In this document: positions 20,891 through 31,430 of the stretch, piece by piece
Numbering within the stretch: the stretch's first letter is position 1
How the letters are laid out: the number at the start of each line of letters is the position of its first letter
Assembly: GCA_946902875.1 (NCBI GenBank)
Contig: OX336340.1
Coordinates: 4,547,739-4,611,738, forward strand
Source of the DNA: Nematopogon swammerdamellus
Taxonomy: Eukaryota > Arthropoda > Insecta > Lepidoptera > Adelidae
Length of the DNA stretch: 64,000 nt
Direction: 5' to 3'
Made by a program: the position numbers and the translations under genes
Notes under the pieces: model-generated
What the model was told of the DNA's origin: nothing
What the model saw: only the letters and a program-made list of their open reading frames with translations
Database searches by the model: none

Positions 20891-21734
20891 ACAAAGTGCG
20901 AAGGAGTGCGAAGCGACTCCTACTTACCCCCAATTTTTTTTTCCAATTTTTCATATTCGTTCAGAATTAATTTTCTTCACTAAAGTTAACTGTGGGCAGT
21001 TCGCCTCCGTTCACCCATGAGTCATACTTGCGGCAACCAAGGCTCTGTACAATGCATTTTCATCCAACCTCTAAAACGGTAGAAAAGGCAATATAGTCAC
21101 ACAAGAATGTCGTAAGATGACTCCGCAGACTCCAAATCTTCTCTCGTGGGCGAGGCGCACGCAGCAGTTAGCACATACCGCGGAAGATGCTGGCGATAAA
21201 TCAGAAGGCATCATTAGCTAAGATGGGCCCACGACTGAGTGAGAGCATTTAGTCAAAATGGCGGCTCCAGACAGCGTAGGTGTAAGGAGAATCATTTGTC
21301 CGGTCTTAAAACACGTGTAGACAACAACGAGGTATAATGTTTTACTAGAGCTCTTACTCGGGCACGGGCTTTGCTCCGCCGAGTTGAGGCACAATTTACG
21401 AATTGGGGCACATGAGAAACTAGTCGTTCGCGAGCGGCCGAACTCGTCGCACGCGCCACCGCCCGCATCGCGCGGCACCTCGCGCCAGTCATTATTCCCG
21501 GTTGAATTTCACATGTTGAAACATGTTGGGCGTCAGTCATCCCATCATTGAAAGCAAGGCAAGTCTCAAGTGGTCCCGTGCGTACGTAGTACGCGTTGCC
21601 CAACCGTTGTCCCCTTCCGCGAGAAGTCTTTCCCATACGCACGCAATCTCCGGCGGATCAAACTGGAACATTGTCTCAGGGGCCCGTTCAGTTTTGACGT
21701 AACTTTACCTTGTAACTTCGACTACTTCGTATAC
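20891..21734. other. unassigned, moderately GC-rich
   Basis: Opposed open frames at 21218-21803 show no domain, and codon use looks non-coding. It may be a repeat without a partner here, or host regulatory DNA. Confidence 0.3.
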
Positions 21735-21952
21735 TTATTTGGGCGCGTTAGAAGTTATACATCTTTCGGATCGTTAGAAGTTATACTTCTTTGGGCGCGT
21801 TAGAAGTTATACTTCTTTGGGTGACTTAGAAGTTATACTTCTCTGGGTGACTTAGAAGTTATACTTCTTTGGGTGAGTTAGAAGTTATACTTCTTTTGGT
21901 GAGTTAGAAGTTACACTTCTTTGGGCGCGTTAGAAGTTATACTTCTTTGGCG
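21735..21952. repeat. 26-bp satellite, ~8 units
   Basis: The unit TTAGAAGTTATACTTCTTTGGG is followed by a variable 4-base end (CGCG, TGAC, TGAG). Each unit holds the dyad GAAGT-TAT-ACTTC. The outermost units are degenerate. Confidence 0.9.
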
Positions 21953-22789
21953 TGTCTCTCCCCTCTTCCTTCCCCTACGGGCAGCACCGCGCAATACCAG
22001 TACATACAAATAATTTGCATGCGGTAACGATGGCGATGGCGTTTTTTTCTGAGTTTACTAGCATGTTTTATGAATATTATGTTTTCATAACGCATAACCA
22101 CAGAAGAGAGATATAGGGCTAACGCCCAGAAGCGACACGAGCCTGTACGTGTGAGTTTAGTTGATCTATAGATACGCACGGAGAGGCGTATGTAGCTTGA
22201 GTCCACTTTGAACGATAGGGTTGGTAAACGCAGAGTACGGGTGGAATGAGCGAGCGAGAGAGTTCGGTTCGAGAAAGAGAAAGATGAACAGCGGGCGAAC
22301 GCCGCGACACCGCATCGCTTGCCAAACGAAAGAACAATAACTAAATGCTAGCTCGCAGCAGGCCGCAGCCTGTGCGACGAGTCACCTCCCGTGAGTTCGT
22401 CCGACCGCTCCCGTCGACCCGCACCCACCCCGGAACACACACATGCGCACGCGCGGTTGCTCACACAATACATTCAACCGTGTCGCCGGCCTGGCATAAC
22501 TTTCATAATAGAAGAATAACGTGAAAAAACTGTTTCTTTTCCACCCCTATATCGATTAAGTTACGTAGCAGATGAACGGCACCCCGCGCCGCAGGGAAGT
22601 GAAGACACGACTAAGCATTCGTAATTAGCGAGTCGCGGCGTCGTTTTGGCCGATTAGATAACGTACAATTACATTGTTACACCTCCGTTGACGCTGGGAT
22701 AGCCGACCGGTGCGGTGGGAACTTGGAACATTCTGTTGAGCACTTTTTTAGCTATTAATAGCTTGAACGATGTCAGGCAGGAATAAGTA
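21953..22789. other. GC-rich non-coding block, possible promoter
   Basis: 22240-22560 is GC-rich, starts with purine-rich GAGCGAGAGAG runs and contains CCTCCC|GTGAGT, which could be a donor on the plus strand. A first, non-coding exon is possible but there is no start codon or domain to support it. Confidence 0.25.
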
Positions 22790-23099
22790 TTTTTTTTTTT
22801 TTATGGAAACTGATACTGTTGGCTACATCACCTACTACTTCCGTGATGTCAGCCCATAACACCTTGGTGGACTAAGTGCTACGTCAGTGCTTCCCTTAGC
22901 TCGCACTGAACTGGACGGAAAATACGAAATATATACATACATAGCCACTTTGACCGAACTTTCATTCAGTGCGGTCGTAGCAACCCTACCACCTATTAAT
23001 GTAAGAAGGGAAGGGACCTACAGTTTTACGTGGAATCCGAACCACAGTCAGCCTCAACGGTCGAGCGGTTACCCATCCAAGTTATGACCGTGGCCGGGT
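22790..23099 (-). mobile_element. SINE1A with truncated head
   Basis: The tail T tract at 22790-22802 is followed by TGGAAACTGATACTGTTGGC and the body, then the B-box-like GTGGTTCGGATTCCACG and part of the 5S-like block. The first 60 bases of the head are missing. Confidence 0.85.
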
Positions 23100-23304
23100 C
23101 TTGGGTCGGGTCTTGTACCAACATAGCACTTTTCGTGCTATGTTCGGGATCGTTTTCAGGGGTTTCCCTACCACATTTATAGTTACTTTAAAATAGTTCT
23201 GAAACTCATCTTGTTCGAATATTTCTTCGAATTTCATGTCTTTAACATCACATCAAAATGGATGATATGGCATACGAGTATAAATGTATATTAACAACAT
23301 AAGG

Positions 23305-23400
23305 TAAGCACTCGCATGGCACCCATGACATGCTACAGAATCATGGGGTAATGGCTGACATCATCAGTCCAAGGTGATATAACCAACTATTGTCACACAG
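23305..23400 (+). mobile_element. old SINE1 tail relic
   Basis: Diverged match to the SINE1 tail: GGCACCCATGACATGC, GGCTGACATCAT and GGTGATATAACCAACT. Confidence 0.5.
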
Positions 23401-23521
23401 GTTACTTACAATTTACTTATATACACTTCACATAAACTGGTAACGAACCTAAAGAGCACTGCCATGGCGCTTAGCTCCTACAGGAACATGTTTAATGAAT
23501 TTGCATCATAACTGCAACAGA

Positions 23522-23878
23522 TCAGCCTCGGTAGCTCAGTGGTGCGGTCGGTCGCCTGTTGTTAAGCAACCCTGAGCGCGGTCAGTACTTGAATGGGTGA
23601 CCGATCGACCGTTGGAGGCTGAAGATGCTGTAAGTCCCTCCCCTTCTTACCGTACTAGGTGGTAGGGTTTATCCCGCCCAGGTTGATACCACCGCACTGA
23701 ATGAAACGTCGGTCGAAACGGCTATGTAAATAGTTCTTGTTTTCTGTCCAGTTTAGTGTAGCAGACATGAAATGAAGGAAAGCACTGATATGGTACCTAG
23801 GTCACCCGGTGTTATGGGCTGACATCGTGCTTTTTGTAGGTGATGTAGCCAATCGTGTCAGTATAAGGAAAAAAAATT
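23522..23878 (+). mobile_element. SINE1A, full-length, head subtype a
   Basis: TCAGCCTCGGTAGCTCAGTG (A box), TTGTTAAGCAACCCTGAGCG and CGGTCAGTACTTGAATGGGT (5S-like) are followed by the closing arm GAGGCTGA. The B-box region is deleted (GAGGCTGAAGATGCTGTAAG). The tail carries the subtype-a marker GCAGACATGAAATGAAGG. Confidence 0.93.
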
Positions 23879-23944
23879 AAAAAGCTTTCATAAAAAATAG
23901 AACTTTCGAATCACTGATATTGTAATTTTTTTAAATGCAATTCA

Positions 23945-24093
23945 GAATGGGCGGCTAAGTTAGAGGGGCCAGAGCAAGCTACGATCAAGCAATATCACCT
24001 CCGAGAAGGACCGGAGAATTTCCTTTGTATTACTGGCTATACTGGACTAGAGGAGAACACAGCCGAGGCCTGCTGTGCGACCATCTTACGACC
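23945..24093 (-). mobile_element. SINE2 tail fragment
   Basis: Complement of the SINE2 3' half (GGGGCCAGAGCA, CAATATCACCTCCGAGAAGG, GGCTATACTGGACTAGAGG). Confidence 0.75.
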
Positions 24094-24380
24094 ATAATAA
24101 CGCAGTCCAACAAATCACCGCTAAAACTGAACTCGTAAGTAATATTTTAGCGATGCACAGATAATGAAAGCGCGATGCGCAGACTCGCTGAGCAATATGG
24201 CGGAGAGGGTCAAAGTAAAAGTGGCGCGGATTGCTCAAGGGAGAGAGAACAATGAGATGAGATAAGAGTTGGCGGCAGATGAGAAGCTCGCGCGCGCGGC
24301 GGCGGCGTCACCGCGCCTCGCCCGCGCCGGCAACCGCTCTGCGCCCGCGCCACCGCGTGCCGTCTCGCTGCGGCGAACAC
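24094..24380. other. GC-rich island
   Basis: 24190-24370 is GC-rich (CGCGCGCGGCGGCGGCG) with overlapping opposed frames and no domain. It could be a 5' UTR or promoter of a minus-strand transcript; nothing decides this. Confidence 0.25.
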
Positions 24381-24395
24381 AGTGCAAGAAAATGT

Positions 24396-24881
24396 ACATA
24401 CATACGCTGTATACCGACTATTGGGATAAACAAAGTAATCGACGTTGTGCTGCAAGTACTCTTATAAATTACAGTACAGCACAACCACCGAGCAAGTAGC
24501 AAAGTATTAGGACAAGATAACTATCAAGCAGCCAGTACCCAACTAACATTGTGGTGTTAAGACAGGCGTTATAAGAGTTTTTTAATACATAGAGGCCCAT
24601 TCTTATACAGGTTAAGGTTCTTTAGTGACTTTACAATAGCGTTAGTAAGGGTGGGACAAGAGCTCTACTAGTGACGCGTTATATTAATCCAATATACCAC
24701 TTTAAGATCGAAAACAACCTGCCGTGAGCACCAATTTGTTTGTTGGGTAAGGCACGAAGACCCAACTGCTACATGACTCGGTGCAAGAACCGCGCCAAGG
24801 TGAGAGGTGGCTAGCCTATCTACACAGCATCTTGTCCTTATCCCTTACTCACCTTTTATGACATGCACGGGGAGAGCACGC
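24396..24881 (-). mobile_element. SINE4 with 15-bp target duplication, split by a MITE
   Basis: AGTGCAAGAAAATGT is repeated exactly at 24381-24395 and 24882-24896. Inside is the SINE4 complement: ACATACATACGCTGTATACC (tail), CGACGTTGTGCTGCAAG, GGCACGAAGACCCAACTGC, AAGGTGAGAGGTGGCTAG, ending in the truncated GTACCGTG module (GCACGGGGAGAG). Net length is about 276 bp once the MITE is ignored. Confidence 0.92.
24538..24747. mobile_element. 210-bp MITE, TA target, inside SINE4
   Basis: The ends are imperfect inverted repeats of about 19 bp (CCCAACTAACATTGTGGTG against CCCAACAAACAAATTGGTG). TA flanks both sides. Removing it restores the SINE4 motif AGTAAGGCACGAAGACCC. It is Tc1/mariner-like by target, with no coding region. 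Confidence 0.88.
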
Positions 24882-25067
24882 AGTGCAAGAAAATGTCTTG
24901 TTTTTTATTCTTATTTATATTTAATAGGAATGATATGTTAAGAGCAACAAACAAACAGACAACAGGCACTACAATATGTTAATGTTTTTAAGTTTACTCT
25001 GTTATTTATTAGTTATATTCATTTTTAAGTTTGCGGATTTACAGAAGTAGGTTTAAAGACTTACATA

Positions 25068-25107
25068 AGTCGACGTTTCGCCCGCAACGTCACGGGCTTC
25101 TTCAGGG
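25068..25107 (-). mobile_element. Penelope-like element end motif
   Basis: The minus strand reads CCTGAAGAAGCCCG ... CGGGCGAAACGTCGAC. This is the terminal motif common in Penelope-like elements, which has been described as a minimal hammerhead ribozyme (CUGANGA, helix II, GAAAC). One extra base precedes helix II here, so activity is doubtful. Sequence to 25350 may be part of the same element, but no RT or GIY-YIG motif is seen. Confidence 0.5.
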
Positions 25108-26027
25108 ACTGCGGGTGTTCCTGGAGCCGACGTCTGGTGTCCGTTGTACCGTTGTATGTTTATAATTAGTAATGATATTCGTCGCATGCGAACCGCACGT
25201 TAAACGGATCGCTATGTGAAGTCATTACATTACTAATAGCAATAACATCTTGCACTGGCCCGCTAGATTGGGACACGAAACAATCAATATACGATCTATT
25301 GCGTGGCCGACATTCCACGAGATCTCTGTCGCTAATCATTATTATCATATGTCACTTTATCACTCAATGTGGATATAAATTGTAATGCCTAGAAGGAGCT
25401 TTAAGGCCCTATCAACCCGTATTCACCCGTACTCCTCTGTCAAGGCGCCGCCGCTTTCGCTGGTTGGAGTAGGATGCAACACAATCAATCATAAATTCGG
25501 TTTTTATTTTTTTATTCCAAAACTACGAATCGAAACCAAAAAAGTAGAAAGCTACGGATTTAGATATATATTATTCAACAAATAAAAATTTTTTTTTTCC
25601 AAGGCCTTGATTTGGTCACGTTGCCTTAAATACGTTTTTTTCCTCTGAGTTTTTATAACCTAAATTCAGAGGCATGTTCATGATTTTTTCTATCGAGCGA
25701 AGTTAATCAAATCGTGTTTTCAAAAAAGTTATCGATCTGCGCTAATAGATTAAGTATTACATAATATATTAAAACTGAATCTGTCAGATGAGTAATATTG
25801 GTGGTAAACCCCTTTTTAAATTCGAGCCATACGTAGCCTCGCGTCACCTTAACTTGTCGAGGCGTTCTTGCAAGAAATGTGTACAAACACTTTTAGGCGT
25901 TCGATGCAACAAAGGCGTACCTTTTTTTTTATGGATGTTTTCACGTTTATTGCAATGCATTTTATGCGCAGTATTTGCTTAAGTACCTTCTGTTTGCTGC
26001 TAAATAGAATGCATGCAGTCCAAACGT
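25108..26027. other. unassigned stretch
   Basis: Possible remnant of the Penelope-like element to about 25350. No gene, domain or repeat partner is recognised beyond that. Confidence 0.3.
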
Positions 26028-26352
26028 TGGCAACGCTGGGCCGGTCAGTATTCGGATGGGTGACCGCTCGACCGTTAGAGGCTGACCGTGGTTCGAATTC
26101 CACGTAAAACTGTAGGTCCCTTACCTTCTTACCTTACTAGGTGGTAGGGTACAATCCGCCCGGGTTGGTACCACCGGACTGAATGAAACGTCGGTCGAAA
26201 CGGCTATGTAAATAGTTTGTGTTTTCCGTCCATTTCAATGTAGCCGGCACGACCGAAGGAAAGCACTGACATGGCACCTAGTTCTCCCGGTGTTATGGGC
26301 TGACATCACGCATGTTGATGTAGCCAACCGTGTCAGTTTCCATTAAAAAAAA
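26028..26352 (+). mobile_element. SINE1A, 5'-truncated within the 5S-like block
   Basis: Begins GGCAACGCTGGGCCGGTCAG, continues ATTCGGATGGGTGACCGCTC and keeps a good B-box-like GTGGTTCGAATTCCAC. The complete body and tail end CCATT with nine A. Confidence 0.9.
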
Positions 26353-26671
26353 CCTGGTTACAATGCCGCTTGCTATCATCTCGTGTACTTTTAGTTAGAC
26401 TTCTCAAAGTTGGTCAAAGGTTAGAGTAAGGCACTAGATGGTTTCATTAAAACTTTCGGGTAAGCTATTTGGTAATACGATTAATTGTTTAATTTATTGG
26501 ATTTGATAGGCGGTGGTTTATCTATAGATCATGTAGACGCGATGGTTTGAAACGCCCACTTTGAAAGGCATTATACAGGTACCTACATAACTACTAAATG
26601 AGTTAGTTAAACTTTTCAGAACCGGTTTAAAACTGTACGTCCCTACTACCTTGTCAGTTGCACCTTACTAG
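26353..26671. other. no recognisable feature
   Basis: AT-rich. No gene or repeat partner was seen. Confidence 0.4.
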
Positions 26672-26860
26672 GTCAGTCAGTCAGTCAGTCGGCGTGTAAC
26701 CGTCCCCTGCTGGACATACGCCTCTCGAATTTTCCTCCAGTCCTGCCGGCATTCAGCGATACGGAACCACTGCTTTCCGCCGACGTACTTGATGTCGTCG
26801 TCCAACCTGGCGGGTGGTCTTCCCACACTCCGTTTTCCTGTCCACGGCCGCCAGTGTAGA
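26672..26860 (-). pseudogene. RTE LINE C-terminal fragment, (CTGA)n tail
   Basis: The minus strand encodes WRPWTGKRSVGRPPARLDDD, IKYVGGKQWFRIAECRQDW and REAYVQQG, then a tail seen as (GTCA)n at 26672-26690. The longest of the five copies of this subfamily here. The terminal codons are altered, so the original stop is lost. Confidence 0.85.
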
Positions 26861-27352
26861 ATACAGTTACTCTTGAAAAATTTGAATATTCTAACAATGA
26901 AATCTATTATTAGCTAATTTGATATGATAATGTTCCATAGTTTATTATAATATGATATAATATGTTGCTGTTGATTTCTTTTACAAATAAATAAATACTA
27001 AGTGCGACTAGTGAGTGGGTGATTCTGAAGTGTCCCGCGTTATAGAACCACTGCAATTCCGTAAGGATGTCGGCTCCCTAAGGTGTGTTCTACTGCTTAT
27101 TAAATGTGGAATGCTCGGAGGAGACGTTTAACGCGATCCCGCCGTCCCCTTTCCGCCTCCGCACCACGCGCACTGAGCGGGCATTGGTATCCGTTTCTCT
27201 AAATGTCGAACAGTAATTGTTGCATCTTCTATAGTAGGTATCATGACGGTATCTTCGTAATCTTCAATGTTTCAAAGCTTGCTTAAAATATAGACATTAC
27301 ACATATTATATACTTACATAGGTACTGAAAATTTACTTAAAAACAATATATA
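26861..27352. other. no recognisable feature
   Basis: Mixed AT-rich DNA with a GC-richer patch near 27130. Ends in ATATA at 27348-27352, directly before the LTR element. Confidence 0.4.
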
Positions 27353-27718
27353 TGTCGGATCGGGATGCGAGCCATCTAGTGGTGCTCGATAGAATCACTC
27401 GGATTGGAACGCAAGCGCCACGTAGCGGTGCTGGGTGGAGTCTACGGCGCAGCGGGGAGGCGACAGTCCTACCTACAGTGACATTGGTGGCGGTCGCAGC
27501 GCACGGACGTAGAAATCACTCGCGTTCCGTATTAAAACCTACCCTCTGAGATTTGTGCCTACCTTGCATTGTGAAGTACCTTTTTTCAATGAGAATTACA
27601 TTCTGTATTACGAGGTTGGTGATTTAATTTCATGCGACCTAACATTACCTGCGATACGCCCATTAAGAGATAGCTGCCATGGATAATTCTGACGACGGCG
27701 GCCAGCCGAATCCATCAT
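27353..27718 (+). repeat. left 366-bp direct repeat (LTR plus leader plus gag start)
   Basis: Starts TGTCGG. A retroviral LTR would end in CA: AATTACA at about 27595-27601 is one candidate end, but no clear primer-binding site follows it. The exact LTR boundary is therefore open. Confidence 0.7.
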
Positions 27719-28221
27719 CCGAAGTGGGATCAATGTTGGGTCGAAATGAAGACAAAGAAAGCGGTAATTGGCGAGCCATGTTCGAACAACAAAACGCGAA
27801 CATGCGCGCGCTGATCGAGGCCCTGCAAGTGCCCCAGCGGAGCTACCATGGACGCTTGCCGGAGTTCGACCCCGACAAGACGGATACGGACGCAAGATCT
27901 TGGTGCGCGACCGCGGATTTGTGCTTCGCTGAAAATCCACCACACGGCGGACAACTTGTACTGGCGGTGAGCTGGGCGCTGAAAGGTGAAGCATCGACTT
28001 GGATATCTCAAGTAGCCTACCAAGGAATGACGTGGAGCGAGTTCAAGTCGGGACACATCGCGATCCGGTGTATGAGCGGCGGCGGTGGTGGCGGCGGCGC
28101 CGGCGGTGCTGGGCAAGGCGAGCGGCGCGTGGAGGCCTGCGTCGTGCAACCACCTTCAGGCGTGATGGAACATAACGGTGATTTGATTCTGGTTACATAT
28201 GATTCTGGCGCTGAATGTTAG
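27679..28221 (+). pseudogene. gag, truncated and fused to the start of protease
   Basis: The 180-codon frame begins inside the left repeat. A capsid-like segment includes LPEFDPDKT and ARSW, followed after about 40 residues by STWISQVAYQGMTWSEFK, then a glycine-rich run and DLILVTYDSGAEC, in which DSGA is the active-site motif of a retroviral aspartic protease. No CCHC zinc knuckle lies between, so a deletion there is likely. Gag would coat the element RNA and protease would process it. Confidence 0.7.
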
Positions 28222-28884
28222 TTAAAGAAAGTTTTGCATCCAAATTGAGCCGCAAGCGCAATAGTGATGTTATTACGATGACAGGCATTGGTCAAACTCA
28301 GGTGTTCAGCACAGATCAGGTTATGTTGTGTAGCGATTAATAACTACCCTCTTGAAATTTTATTTCATGTTTTGCCCGACAAGTGTTTGCAAAGTGACGT
28401 CATGATAAGTTAAGAAAGATGCCAGTAAGGCATGTACCAGCCGAGTTTGATGATGTTGATGAGGTCCGTGAATAGATTTTTGGTTATGGAATTTGAGTAA
28501 AGTTTTGGTGGAAACTCGAGTAAGGACTCTACCAGCCGTATTATGTGCGATCCACGCGATGGATAGGCATATGAAAGAGTCGCGATCCACGAGATGGATA
28601 AGCGAGGCAGCAATGCGATTGCTGGTCGGCTGTGAGAGCCGTGGCGCGTTAGAGGGCTGCTTACTCGGGTAGTGAGCGGGAAGCTCCAAAGTTTCAGTTG
28701 TGTGATTTTTGCATTGATGCAAGTGGCGGCGGGTACATGGCTCTACTTAATTCTCCTACTCTATTTAGAAGTCCTATAATGAGGTGGACAGATGGCCAGG
28801 AATGGCCGAGTGGAACAGGTACTCTCGTGAGTCGTTTGTTCTAGGTGCAGCTACACACGAGGACGTGTGCTGGCAGGATGGCCG
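28222..28884 (+). pseudogene. protease remainder and degraded internal region
   Basis: A stop follows the DSGA motif at once. The rest of the protease is readable only in pieces in different frames up to about 28400, so at least two frameshifts are present. No RT, RNase H or integrase motif is visible in the remaining 480 bases. The segment ends GGCAGGATGGCCG before the right repeat. The element cannot be autonomous. Confidence 0.6.
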
Positions 28885-29250
28885 TGTCGGATCGGGATGC
28901 GAGCCATCTAGTGGTGCTCGATAGAATCACTCGGATTGGAACGCAAGCGCCACGTAGCGGTGCTGGGTGGAGTCTACGGCGCAGCGGGGAGGCGACAGTC
29001 CTACCTACAGTGACATTGGTGGCGGTCGCAGCGCACGGACGTAGAAATCACTCGCGTTCCGTATTAAAACCTACCCTCTGAGATTTGTGCCTACCTTGCA
29101 TTGTGAAGTACCTTTTTTCAATGAGAATTACATTCTGTATTACGAGGTTGGTGATTTAATTTCATGCGACCTAACATTACCTGCGATACGCCCATTAAGA
29201 GATAGCTGCCATGGATAATTCTGACGACGGCGGCCAGCCGAATCCATCAT
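28885..29250 (+). repeat. right 366-bp direct repeat
   Basis: Same sequence as the left repeat as far as can be read. It ends after the first 12-13 gag codons, where unrelated sequence (ATACTTATAGG) takes over. Confidence 0.8.
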
Positions 29251-29274
29251 ATACTTATAGGTATCTATTTTTAC

Positions 29275-29810
29275 GTTCTGTTATTTTTAACCGACTTCCA
29301 AAAAAGGAGGAGGTTCTCAATTCGTCTGTATGTTTTTTTTTTTTATTTTTTTTTTTATTTTTATTTTTTTGTATGTTTGTAACACGATTTCTCCGTCAAT
29401 TGAGGGCCGATTTAGAAAATTCTTTTTTTGTTAGTTAGGTCATACTTCCGAGGTGGTCCCATTTCAATTTTATCGAAATTGGTTCAGTGGTTTTCGAAAA
29501 ATCAGCATAATACTATGGTGTGTGGTTACCTTCAGCAAAACTTGTGATGTGGTCGTTTTCGGCAATTTTCAGTTTGATAAATTAGTATGGTGTGTGGTTA
29601 CCTTCAGCAAAACATTTGTGATGTGGACTTATTCAGCAATTTGCAGTCTGACACATATGGCGAATAATTCTGTACCACTTCAATCGATTTCGATTATTCG
29701 ATTTCGATTATTCTTTTTTATGTAATATTACTAAAAAGAATGAAATAAAAACTGTTTTAAAAAATATTAAACCGATTTCCAAAAAACAAAAAAAAAAAAA
29801 CTAAAAAGTA
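29275..29810 (+). repeat. CCGACTTCCAAAAA repeat
   Basis: ACCGACTTCCAAAAAAGGAG, GTTCTCAATTCGTCTGTATG, a long T tract and CGATTTCTCCGTCAATTGAG, ending in AAACCGATTTCCAAAAAAC. Two copies of GGTGTGTGGTTACCTTCAGC lie at 29518 and 29588. Related pieces are at 30115-30240, 31084-31430 and 42815-43310. Confidence 0.75.
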
Positions 29811-30601
29811 TTAAATACCTAATATTTTGAAATTTTCTCTGTCCTGTTGAAATACATGAATCGATATACTAGTGATACATATTCGGACCCTTGTTTCATG
29901 AATATTCTAAATTTGAAATTTTTTTATCTTTTCCGACCGGCGTTTAATTTATTATGGTACCTGGCCAGTACCTACTGTACCGAGTACCATCGAGCTGGTT
30001 TGATGATGGAGACAGAAGGTGGCCATAGGAACTCCTAAACTACACATGATAAACCCATCGTGTTTGGGCTCGTTGCATTTGTCTTCACGAGAAATTTACT
30101 TTAGACCTAAAAGATTCTCAATTCGACGGTATGTTTTCTTTTTTTGGATGTTTGTTACGCGATTACTCCGTCAATTGTGGGCCGATTTTGAAAATTCTTT
30201 TTTTTTTTATTTGAAAGGGGATAACCCTGAGGTTTTTGAAGTGAAAACTTCTTTAGCGGCTCTTGGCACTTTTTTAGGTGGGTAAAAATGTATAACTCGC
30301 GACATCGCGTCAGCGTCATTTTTAAAATGAAACCTTAAGTCATTGCGTTAAGGGTTAAGTTAGAGTGGCACGGGATCTGCCGGCACTCCCGGAGTGCAAC
30401 TGTTAAGTAGGGTTCCGTAACACGTTTATGTCTGTCCATTCTACTAAGTTCTGCAAAATGAATGTAGGGTTCCGTAACATATGCATGTCTATCCGTTCTA
30501 CTAAATTTTACAATTTTCAACCAAGGTCCTCCGACGGTTATTTTATAATAAAAGTAGGCTTCCGTAACACGTTTATGTCTGTCCATTCTACTAAGTTCTG
30601 C
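29811..30601. repeat. mixed repeat relics
   Basis: 30115-30240 is another CCGACTTCC-family piece (TTCTCAATTCGACGGTATG). 30410-30600 holds three copies of TTCCGTAACAC(G/A) TTTATGTCTGTCC-type units, two of them near-identical. No gene. Confidence 0.45.
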
Positions 30602-30947
30602 AACATCACCTACAACGTCCGTGATGTCAGCCCATAACACCAGTGCCATGTCAGTGCTTCCCCCTTTGAACGTGCTGACTACACTGAACTGGTCGGAAAA
30701 CACAAACTATTTACATAGCCGTTTCGACCGACGTTTAATTCAGTGCGGTGGTACCAACCCGGGAAGGTTAAACCCTACCACCAAGTAAAATTACGAGGGA
30801 AGGGACTTACAGTTTTACGAGGAATCCGAACCTTGGTCAGCCTCCAACGGTCAGCGGTCACCCATCTAAGTACTGACCGCACCCAGCGTTGCTTAAAATT
30901 CAATAGCGACAGTTGACTGTCTGCACCACTGAGCTATCGAAGCTGAC
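30602..30947 (-). mobile_element. SINE1A, head subtype b, tail truncated
   Basis: The head at the right edge reads GTCAGCTTCGATAGCTCAGT, then CAACTGTCGCTATTGAA, AAGCAACGCTGGGTGCGG and TCAGTACTTAGATGGGTGAC. The tail is cut at CAACATCACCTAC, so the A tract is missing. Subtype-b markers: CAGACAGTCAACTG in the head and TTTTCCGACCAGTTCAG in the body. Confidence 0.88.
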
Positions 30948-30989
30948 GTGGTCCTATTTTAATTGGGTCAAGATCGGATTGGAAAGCGA

Positions 30990-31026
30990 GGCGGAATCGC
31001 GAGGCCGAAGGCCGAGCGATTCCGCC
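30990..31026. repeat. short inverted repeat
   Basis: GGCGGAATCGC and GCGATTCCGCC flank GAGGCCGAAGGCCGA, itself containing GGCC-GAA-GGCC. Confidence 0.8.
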
Positions 31027-31083
31027 GAGTACATTAATAGCAAAAAATTACTAAAAAAAACTGTGAAATAAAAAAAAAGTTTT

Positions 31084-31430
31084 AAAAAACATAAAACCGA
31101 CTTCCTAAAAAAAGTAAAACTAAAAAACTATTTAAAATAAAAATATAAAAACCGCCTTCAAAAATATATGAAATAAAAACCTAAAAAAAAAAACGAACCC
31201 TAGAGTTGAAGGCGGTGCTAAAGCAAGCAAAAATGATGCATGAAAGAAAACATGAGCGGATGATAATATCCTTTGTGATTTGTGTAGCCTTTTTAGCACC
31301 GCCTTCAACTCTAGGGTTCGTTTTTTTTTTTAGGTTTTTATTTCATATATTTTTGAAGGCGGTTTTTATATTTTTATTTTAAATAGTTTTTTAGTTTTAC
31401 TTTTTTTAGGAAGTCGGTTTTATGTTTTTT
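31084..31430. repeat. perfect 139-bp inverted repeat, 69-bp spacer
   Basis: The arms 31084-31222 and 31292-31430 match at every base when reverse-complemented, including an 11-base homopolymer run. Landmarks: AAAACCGACTTCCTAAAAAA at the outer end, CCTAGAGTTGAAGGCGGTGC at the inner end. The arms belong to the CCGACTTCC repeat family. No target duplication is obvious. Confidence 0.95.

Larger units (their letters stand above)
27353..29250 (+). mobile_element. defective Ty3/gypsy-like LTR element
   Basis: Two direct repeats of 366 bp (27353-27718 and 28885-29250) appear identical and begin TGTCGGATCG. Between them are a gag frame and a broken protease, with no reverse transcriptase or integrase. 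Unusually, the repeats run past any plausible LTR end and include the gag start codon and its first 12 codons. ATATA lies immediately before the left repeat and overlaps the right edge (29249-29253). Confidence 0.75.

Noticed and set aside
21218..21803. Overlapping frames of 77-116 codons on both strands
   Set aside because: No domain, no splice-compatible structure, opposed frames equally open; composition effect of GC-rich DNA.
23522..23640. 5S rRNA gene
   Set aside because: The 5S-like segment covers only the internal control region and is embedded in a SINE with body and A tail; many dispersed copies exist.
27730..28149. 139-codon minus-strand frame
   Set aside because: Antisense shadow of the gag frame.
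28360..28722. 120-codon minus-strand frame
   Set aside because: Lies antisense to the degraded internal region of the LTR element and has no recognisable domain.
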